From: Tissierellia bacterium
GTDB taxonomy: Bacteria > Bacillota_A > Clostridia > Tissierellales > Peptoniphilaceae
NCBI GenBank assembly: GCA_012728775.1
Contig: JAAYEN010000186.1
Location: 1 to 10,474, forward strand
Direction of reading: 5' to 3'
DNA: 10,474 nucleotides
A model generated the notes under the pieces. The model saw only the letters and a list, made by a program, of their open reading frames with translations. It was not told the origin of the DNA and did no database searches. The position numbers and the translations under genes are program-made. Below, in pieces: positions 5,919 to 10,474 of the stretch; position 1 is the stretch's first letter; every line of letters starts with the position of its first letter.

Positions 5919-6464
5919 TTATTTTTTTAGCATTTTTTCTTTATATTTTTCAAGAGCATTTATAGAATCTTGTTTTAAACTACCTAAATGCCTTTTATTT
6001 TTTATCTTTTCAACTTTTTGAATCTTTTTTACTTCATTATAAAAATTGTCTATTTCGTATTCTAATTCTTTTGCAGAAATTCTAGTTGCACCTTTTCCTA
6101 AAATAATGTCTTGTTCTAGTCTATCTGATGTAGCTACACGGATTTTTTTCTTCCGACTATATTTTTCAACAGATCTTTCAATAAAATGGTCAGCCGTCTC
6201 AAATTCCTTTGTATAAACTATTAATAGCTTTTCCTCCATAATAACTTGTCGATCCGTTTTTACATTATATGAATCAAAAACTAACACTACACCTTCAGGA
6301 GTGTAGTGCTTGAATTCCATCAATATATTTATTAAAATTCTACGAGACTCTTCAAGCTCGTCCATGGAAGTATTCTTTAAACTACTCCAAGAATTGATGA
6401 TATTGTATCCATCTATGAATAATAATTCGTCATATTTTTTTATTTCTCTGTCTAATAATCTCAT
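5919..6464 (-). CDS. rae1: NYN-domain ribonuclease, Rae1/YacP family
   Basis: A 181-residue protein with a PIN-like NYN fold. Family marks: FIDGYNIINSW (16-26, D18), VVLVFDSYNV (59-68, D64), ETADHFIER (89-97, D92) and ATSDRLEQDII (111-121, D114). Together these acidic residues form the metal-dependent nuclease centre. The B. subtilis homologue Rae1 (YacP) is a ribosome-associated endoribonuclease that cleaves mRNA in the ribosomal A site. A long, lysine-rich C-terminal tail (about 144-181) fits RNA or ribosome contact. The start ATG at 6464 overlaps rlmB by 35 bp and has no clear Shine-Dalgarno, so it probably depends on translational coupling; no other in-frame ATG precedes the conserved FIDGYN. 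Its position after rlmB is the conserved Firmicutes order. The family assignment is firm; the specific activity here is inferred from the homologue. Confidence 0.87.
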   Translation of the reverse strand: MRLLDREIKKYDELLFIDGYNIINSWSSLKNTSMDELEESRRILINILMEFKHYTPEGVVLVFDSYNVKTDRQVIMEEKLLIVYTKEFETADHFIERSVEKYSRKKKIRVATSDRLEQDIILGKGATRISAKELEYEIDNFYNEVKKIQKVEKIKNKRHLGSLKQDSINALEKYKEKMLKK

Positions 6465-7173
6465 ATATCAAAATTGCCGCCGATACGGATGCATTAAGGG
6501 AGCTAACTTTTCCCACCATAGGAATCTTTACTAAAACATCACATTTTTTTCCAATTAATGGGCTGATTCCTTTGTCTTCTCCGCCAATAACTAATCCAAT
6601 ATTTCCGGTCAAGTTGGCGTCGTAATACACCTCACTTCCTTCCATATCAGCTCCGTAAATCCACAATCCCTTTTCTTGAAGTTCTTCTATAGCCCTAGCA
6701 ATATTAGTTACTCTAGCTACTTTCATGTATTCTACTGCACCTGCTGAAGTTTTGTAAACCGTGTCATTGACCATGGCAGAACGACGCTTAGGAATTATTA
6801 CACCATGAACTCCAGATGCCTCTGCCGTTCTAATTATCGCACCCAAATTGTGAGTATCTTCAATAGAATCTAGAATTAAAACGAAAGGCTCTTCTTCCTT
6901 CTCCTTTGCATAATCTAAAATCTCATCAATAGTAGAATATTCAAAATCTGTAACCATAGCTACTACACCTTGATGATTGACATGTCCAGCCATATCAGAA
7001 AGTTTTCTCTCATCCACTCTAGTTACTACTACCCCTGCCTCCTTGGCCATGGAGAGAATTTTTTTAATACTTCCCTCATCTGCACCTTTAAGCATGTATA
7101 TCTTATCGATATCCCCGCCAGATTTTAGCACCTCTATAACGGGATTTCTTCCATAAATATAATTTTCTTTCAT
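6430..7173 (-). CDS. rlmB: 23S rRNA (guanosine-2'-O)-methyltransferase RlmB, SpoU/TrmH family
   Basis: A 247-residue SPOUT-class methyltransferase that uses S-adenosylmethionine and, in E. coli, modifies G2251 in the peptidyl-transferase loop of 23S rRNA. The N-terminal substrate-binding domain begins YGRNPVIEVLKSGG (7-20) and contains VNHQGVVA (65-72). The catalytic trefoil-knot domain has motif 1 HNLGAIIRTAEA (108-119), motif 2 IGLVIGGEDKGIS (192-204) and motif 3 VKIPMVGKVSSLNASVSAA (215-233). The start is either ATG at 7173, sharing one base with the thyX stop (TGATG), or GTG at 7176, a 4-nt overlap adding one residue. I prefer the ATG because the weak AGG of the local Shine-Dalgarno has the better spacing to it. 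The 3' end overlaps the NYN gene, as in the related cysS-mrnC-rlmB-yacP clusters. Confidence 0.95.
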   Translation of the reverse strand: MKENYIYGRNPVIEVLKSGGDIDKIYMLKGADEGSIKKILSMAKEAGVVVTRVDERKLSDMAGHVNHQGVVAMVTDFEYSTIDEILDYAKEKEEEPFVLILDSIEDTHNLGAIIRTAEASGVHGVIIPKRRSAMVNDTVYKTSAGAVEYMKVARVTNIARAIEELQEKGLWIYGADMEGSEVYYDANLTGNIGLVIGGEDKGISPLIGKKCDVLVKIPMVGKVSSLNASVSAAILIYEIIRQRNKKI

Positions 7174-7931
7174 CACATAGACCTAAACTTTTCTCTTACT
7201 GTAACTATCTCACCACAAGTCATAGCACCTTCAGGACAAGGTCCTATTACACAACCAGGACCCACATTATTAAATAATGCAGGATAAATATCTTTTACTA
7301 TTTTTAACATTTCAATAGCTAGCTCTCTTATTTCCCACTGAGCCCTATTACAAGTTCTCACCCTGAAAAAGTGAATTAAATTTCTAGCATTCATTGTCAC
7401 TACAATTTTTGTCTCACAGGCATTTGGAAATACATATCTTGCATCTTCAATGGATGCTTTTTCTCCTTGAGACTTAGCTTTTTTTTCTGAATAACCCTTT
7501 GCAATCATTGCATCGTAGTTTTTTTCATAAAGGGCATCTACTATTTTTCCGTAAGCTATTCTATCAGCTTCCATAGCTTCTAAGAAAATTTTCTTTGCTT
7601 CCTCGTTTGCTTCGATGCTAGGAGGAATAATGTATTCAAAACTATCCAACTTCACATATCTTTGGGATTGCTGAGAATAGCTAGCGATTCTATGCCTTAC
7701 TAATTGGTGAGTAAGAGTTCTAGAAACCCCTTCAATTGCAAAAGTAAAACTCACATGCTCAAGGGGACTATAATGGCCCAAATCCGAAAGCATTTCCACA
7801 TATTTTGCTACAGATTCATCATCTAGACTTTCTTTAATTTCATCTACTCCCACAGGCGAATAACAAAGTTTTCCCGCTTGGGCAATAGTCATCTCACCAT
7901 TGGGAGTGTAATTCAATAATTCAATCTTCAT
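7173..7931 (-). CDS. thyX: Flavin-dependent thymidylate synthase ThyX
   Basis: A 252-residue FAD-dependent enzyme converting dUMP to dTMP with methylenetetrahydrofolate and NADPH; it is the alternative to ThyA. The ThyX signature RHRx7S is exact: R79-H80-R81, then S89 (within [18 protein letters not shown]). Further family marks are [19 protein letters not shown] (53-71) and the dUMP-binding end [22 protein letters not shown] (181-202). The C-terminus carries C227, C232 and C239 (GPGC, GPCPEG, MTCG), plus C194 in the substrate region. I believe a similar cysteine-rich tail occurs in other clostridial ThyX proteins. The ATG at 7931 overlaps the mrnC stop by 11 nt, with GGGG 10 nt upstream. Its place between mrnC and rlmB differs from Bacillus, where rlmB follows mrnC directly. 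Confidence 0.96.
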   Translation of the reverse strand: MKIELLNYTPNGEMTIAQAGKLCYSPVGVDEIKESLDDESVAKYVEMLSDLGHYSPLEHVSFTFAIEGVSRTLTHQLVRHRIASYSQQSQRYVKLDSFEYIIPPSIEANEEAKKIFLEAMEADRIAYGKIVDALYEKNYDAMIAKGYSEKKAKSQGEKASIEDARYVFPNACETKIVVTMNARNLIHFFRVRTCNRAQWEIRELAIEMLKIVKDIYPALFNNVGPGCVIGPCPEGAMTCGEIVTVREKFRSM

Positions 7932-8370
7932 TGTTAATTTTCCCCATGTTATATAATTCCATTAATCTGTCATCATTATTCATTAAATAGTGATATCCGA
8001 ACAAGGATTCCAAACCAGTGGCAAAACGATAATCATTGTATTCAGCATTTCTAGGCATAGTATGAAGCTTAGAATTTTTCGCACGATTAACCACGGACAA
8101 TTCTTCTTCAGTAAGATTTTCTTTAATTCTATCGAAGAAATCAGCTTGAGCCTTAGCATTAACTAAATTTGCCGATTCTTTATGAAGCTTATGGGCATTT
8201 TTTTGTCCAGTCATAATCTCCGTACGAATCAATAACTCAAATACCGCATCTCCAATATAAGCTAGAGAAAGGGGCTTCATCATCCTGATCTCTTCTTCGG
8301 TTAATCTCTCATTAACTCCCCTAAATATATTATACACGTCTATATTTAACACCTTCTCTCGTATCTTCAA
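7921..8370 (-). CDS. mrnC: Mini-ribonuclease III (23S rRNA maturation)
   Basis: A dimeric RNase III-fold nuclease lacking the dsRNA-binding domain; in B. subtilis it trims both ends of 23S rRNA precursor. Conserved motifs: [17 protein letters not shown] (33-49, catalytic D41), [17 protein letters not shown] (63-79) and [34 protein letters not shown] (96-129), where E121 corresponds to the second acidic cluster. At 149 residues it matches the family. The start is uncertain. The longest option is TTG at 8370 inside cysS (41-bp overlap). GTG at 8352 or 8337, or ATG at 8283 with GAAGAAGAG before it, are alternatives; the last would begin only three residues before the conserved [10 protein letters not shown]. 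The upstream half-conserved LTEEEIRMM argues for a start before 8283. Its position between cysS and thyX/rlmB is the conserved neighbourhood. Confidence 0.9.
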   Translation of the reverse strand: MKIREKVLNIDVYNIFRGVNERLTEEEIRMMKPLSLAYIGDAVFELLIRTEIMTGQKNAHKLHKESANLVNAKAQADFFDRIKENLTEEELSVVNRAKNSKLHTMPRNAEYNDYRFATGLESLFGYHYLMNNDDRLMELYNMGKINNED

Positions 8371-9730
8371 GTTGAATGCCTTTTTCTAAAAGCTCATCTC
8401 TAATTTCATCAGCCCTTGCATAATTCTTATTTTTTCGAGCCGATTCTCTTTCATCAATTAAAGCAAGTATATCTTCATCAGTTATTGTAATTCTTTCACG
8501 TTTTAGAATTCCTAAAATGTCAGTCATTTTATTTAAATTCTTCTTAGCTTCCTCAACTACAAGTTTGTTAGAATCTTCATTTAAATACGTGTTGACATCC
8601 TTCACCAGATTGTAAACTGCAGTTATAGCATCAGCAGTATTTAAATCATCATCCATAGCCGCAGAAAAATCATCCAAAGACTTTTCAAACATTTCAATAA
8701 TTTTAGTATCACTTAGAGAAAGAGCACTTTCTTTTGTGCAATCTAATAGATCTTCTAATTTAAATTTGCAATTATAAATTCTGTCCAATCCATTTTTCAT
8801 CTGTTCCATTACAAAATCAGAAAAGTTTAACGGTTGACGATAATGAGCAGAAAGAATAAAAAATCTCAAAACTTCCAAATCATAATCCTTAGCCACATCC
8901 TTCAAGGTAAAGAAATTACCCAAAGACTTACTCATCTTTTCTTCATCTACTGTAATAAAACCATTATGCAACCAGTAATTTGCAAAAGTTTTGTCATGGA
9001 GAGTTTCAGATTGAGCTATTTCATTTTCATGGTGAGGAAATTGCAAATCCACTCCACCAGAGTGAATGTCAATGGTCTCGCCTAGTAAAGTTTTTGCCAT
9101 TACCGAACACTCAATATGCCATCCAGGACGTCCCTCGCCCCATGGAGATTTCCAAGCAGGTTCCCCTTCTTTTTTTGCCTTCCATAAAGCAAAATCAGCA
9201 GGCGATTTTTTTCTTTCATCTACATTTACCCTTGCACCACTGATAAGTTCATCTAGATTTTTTTTTGACAATTTTCCATAATCTTTAGCAGCATCAATAT
9301 CAAAATAAACGTCTCCGTCAACTTCATACGCCGCACCCTTATCTACAAGCCCTTGAACAAAATCAATTATTTGTCCTACATATTCAGTAGCCTTAGGGTT
9401 TATTGTTTCATAATCATACAAATTCAAAGCCTTAGCATCTTCCATAAAAGCCTCAATGTATTGCTCAGAAATTTCTTGGGAAGTAACTCCCTCTTCATTA
9501 GCACGATTAATAATCTTGTCATCAATATCTGTAAAATTAACTACAAAATCCACATCGTAATCATTGTATATAAAATATCTTCTTAAAGTATCAAAAACTA
9601 CAAGAGGTCTAGCATTACCCACATGTATATAATTATATACCGTAGGACCGCAGTTATACATTTTCACCTTATTAGGCTCTATTGATTTAAACTCTTCTTT
9701 CTGTCTTGATAAACTATTATATAACTTCAT
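8330..9730 (-). CDS. cysS: Cysteinyl-tRNA synthetase
   Basis: A full-length 466-residue class I aminoacyl-tRNA synthetase that charges tRNA-Cys. The HIGH-type motif is HVGNARP (36-42) and the KMSKS motif is EKMSKSLGN (264-272). Zinc ligands are C27 (YNCGP), C208 (HIECS) and the H233/H234-E237 group (FPHHENE). PGWHIECSVMA and DIHSGGVDLQFPHHENE are highly typical of the family. The C-terminal anticodon-binding region ends in the [20 protein letters not shown] block. The start ATG at 9730 has GGGGGAT immediately upstream with good spacing. This is the first gene of the six-gene operon. The promoter leaves a leader of only about 20 nt, so I see no T-box riboswitch, which often controls this gene in Firmicutes. 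Confidence 0.97.
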   Translation of the reverse strand: MKLYNSLSRQKEEFKSIEPNKVKMYNCGPTVYNYIHVGNARPLVVFDTLRRYFIYNDYDVDFVVNFTDIDDKIINRANEEGVTSQEISEQYIEAFMEDAKALNLYDYETINPKATEYVGQIIDFVQGLVDKGAAYEVDGDVYFDIDAAKDYGKLSKKNLDELISGARVNVDERKKSPADFALWKAKKEGEPAWKSPWGEGRPGWHIECSVMAKTLLGETIDIHSGGVDLQFPHHENEIAQSETLHDKTFANYWLHNGFITVDEEKMSKSLGNFFTLKDVAKDYDLEVLRFFILSAHYRQPLNFSDFVMEQMKNGLDRIYNCKFKLEDLLDCTKESALSLSDTKIIEMFEKSLDDFSAAMDDDLNTADAITAVYNLVKDVNTYLNEDSNKLVVEEAKKNLNKMTDILGILKRERITITDEDILALIDERESARKNKNYARADEIRDELLEKGIQLEDTREGVKYRRV

Positions 9731-9754
9731 ATAATCCCCCTTTCGTTAAATTCA

Positions 9755-9783
9755 ATTTTACATTACAATCTGCAAATTATCAA
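9755..9783 (-). promoter_or_regulatory. Sigma-A promoter of the cysS operon
   Basis: On the minus strand, TTGATA (9783-9778), a 17-nt spacer and TAAAAT (9760-9755). Transcription would begin near 9748, giving a leader of under 20 nt that contains only the GGGGGA ribosome binding site. Confidence 0.65.
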
Positions 9784-9818
9784 CATCTATAAAACAAAGA
9801 GATTGTGTGTAAACATTG

Positions 9819-9833
9819 AAAATTACAAATTTT
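9819..9833. repeat. AT-only inverted repeat AAAATT-ACA-AATTTT
   Basis: A perfect 6-bp inverted repeat with a 3-nt centre ends 1 bp before the xpt -35. It could be a repressor site or a UP-like AT element, but AT-rich palindromes are frequent at this base composition. Confidence 0.3.
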
Positions 9834-9834
9834 A

Positions 9835-9863
9835 TTGAATTGAAAGTATTTTTCCATTATAAT
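9835..9863 (+). promoter_or_regulatory. Sigma-A promoter of xpt
   Basis: TTGAAT (9835-9840), a 17-nt spacer and a perfect TATAAT (9858-9863). The transcript would start near 9870, about 24 nt before the start codon, too short for a purine riboswitch. Confidence 0.75.
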
Positions 9864-9893
9864 GTATGCACGAAAGAAAAGGGAGTGAGGATT

Positions 9894-10463
9894 TTGAAAT
9901 TATTAGAAGACAAAATACTACAAGAAGGCGCTATATTAGACGGAAATATTCTCCAAGTAGACAGTTTTTTAAACCATCAAGTTGACGTCAATCTACTTAT
10001 GGCTATGGCAGAAGATGCCAAAGAATATTTTAATAATGTGGAAATAAATAAAATCCTTACTGTTGAAGCTTCAGGAATAGCAATCGGCACAGTATTCGCC
10101 CAAGTATTCGACGTTCCACTAATTTTCGCCAAAAAAAACCAAGCTGAAAACTTAGATGGAGAAAAATACATCTCAAGAGTTAAATCTTATACTTATAAAA
10201 CCGAATACGACATCGCTATTTCCAAGAAATTATTAAACGAGGACGACAAAATATTAATAGTAGATGATTTTTTAGCAGAAGGAAACGCTGTTTACGGCCT
10301 AATAAATATAATAGAACAAGCAGGAGCCGAAGTAGTAGGAATTGATATTGCAGTAGAAAAAGGATTCCAAAATGGAGGCAGAAATTTAAGAGCCGATGGC
10401 TATAAACTATATAGCCAAAGTATTATAGAAAAATTTGAAGACGGACAAATAATATTTAGATAA
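9894..10463 (+). CDS. xpt: Xanthine phosphoribosyltransferase
   Basis: A 189-residue type I phosphoribosyltransferase that converts xanthine and PRPP to XMP in purine salvage. Marks of the Xpt subfamily: VDSFLNHQVD (22-31), LTVEASGIAIG (55-65), the FAKK block (78-81), VKSYTYKTEYDIAISKKLL (96-114), the PRPP-binding motif ILIVDDFLAEGNA (120-132) and VEKGFQNGGRNLR (154-166). I place the start at TTG 9894 because GGGAG (9881-9885) is 8 nt upstream and the product then begins MKLLEDKI, the usual Xpt N-terminus. A GTG at 9885 sits inside that ribosome binding site, and an ATG at 9816 lies upstream of the promoter, so both are unlikely. The gene is divergent from cysS. PRPP-motif residue A128 replaces nothing critical. 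No terminator is visible in the last 11 bases, so a downstream partner such as a purine permease is possible outside the window. Confidence 0.93.
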   Translation: MKLLEDKILQEGAILDGNILQVDSFLNHQVDVNLLMAMAEDAKEYFNNVEINKILTVEASGIAIGTVFAQVFDVPLIFAKKNQAENLDGEKYISRVKSYTYKTEYDIAISKKLLNEDDKILIVDDFLAEGNAVYGLINIIEQAGAEVVGIDIAVEKGFQNGGRNLRADGYKLYSQSIIEKFEDGQIIFR

Positions 10464-10474
10464 GAAGATAATAA

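Noticed and set aside
8834..9586. Several plus-strand open frames (71-87 residues)
   Set aside because: All are antisense to cysS, whose motifs are intact throughout; low-complexity composition suggests chance frames.
9784..9834. Purine riboswitch or PurBox before xpt
   Set aside because: No conserved aptamer core or CGAA-type PurBox could be found by eye, and the interval lies upstream of the likely transcription start.
9816..9893. Upstream start of xpt at ATG 9816
   Set aside because: It lies before the TTGAAT/TATAAT promoter, so it would not be in the transcript, and the added residues do not resemble Xpt.
9977..10171. Minus-strand open frame of 64 residues
   Set aside because: It is antisense to the conserved middle of xpt.

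Overview
The window is a low-GC, gene-dense stretch with strong AGGAGG-type ribosome binding sites, frequent GTG/TTG starts and A/T-tailed hairpin terminators. This fits a Gram-positive anaerobe of the Clostridia/Tissierellia type. The core cluster cysS-mrnC-thyX-rlmB-NYN (rae1/yacP-like) is a classic Firmicutes neighbourhood. The S-layer-homology surface protein, the [4Fe-4S]-type L-serine dehydratase and the flavin-dependent thymidylate synthase fit an amino-acid-fermenting anaerobe. The absence of sigH after the NYN gene would suit a non-sporulating lineage such as Peptoniphilaceae, but that placement is inference.

Layout. (1) 1-2966, minus strand: a secreted SLH-domain protein, then a HutD/Ves-family protein, then sdaAB (L-serine dehydratase beta subunit, running off the left edge). 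The last two genes are directly coupled: the stop codon abuts the next ATG. (2) 2967-3093: a divergent regulatory region with a perfect 12-bp palindrome and two promoter candidates for copZ. (3) 3094-4745, plus strand: a small CopZ-like metal-binding protein with its own terminator, then an ECF sigma factor overlapping a four-helix membrane anti-sigma factor. A bidirectional terminator separates this pair from the convergent operon on the right. (4) 9730-4782, minus strand: a six-gene operon (cysS, mrnC, thyX, rlmB, NYN RNase, M20 amidohydrolase). The first five genes overlap one another. (5) 9731-9893: a divergent promoter region. (6) 9894-10463, plus strand: xpt, xanthine phosphoribosyltransferase.

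Functionally, the long operon couples cysteinyl-tRNA charging, 23S rRNA maturation and methylation, an mRNA/ribosome-associated nuclease and dTMP synthesis. The rest is catabolism (serine deamination, acyl-amino-acid or peptide deacylation), purine salvage, metal handling and an envelope-sensing sigma/anti-sigma pair.

I see no mobile element, CRISPR array, tRNA, rRNA or phage gene, and no gene-free stretch longer than 300 bases. Nearly every gene belongs to a known family, and I did not find a convincing undescribed system. The most interesting signals are regulatory: a possible shared ECF promoter architecture in front of copZ and of the sigma operon, a G9 tract forming the Shine-Dalgarno of the M20 gene, an anti-sigma factor that lacks the canonical zinc-ligand histidine, and short leaders in front of cysS and xpt that leave no room for a T-box or purine riboswitch.
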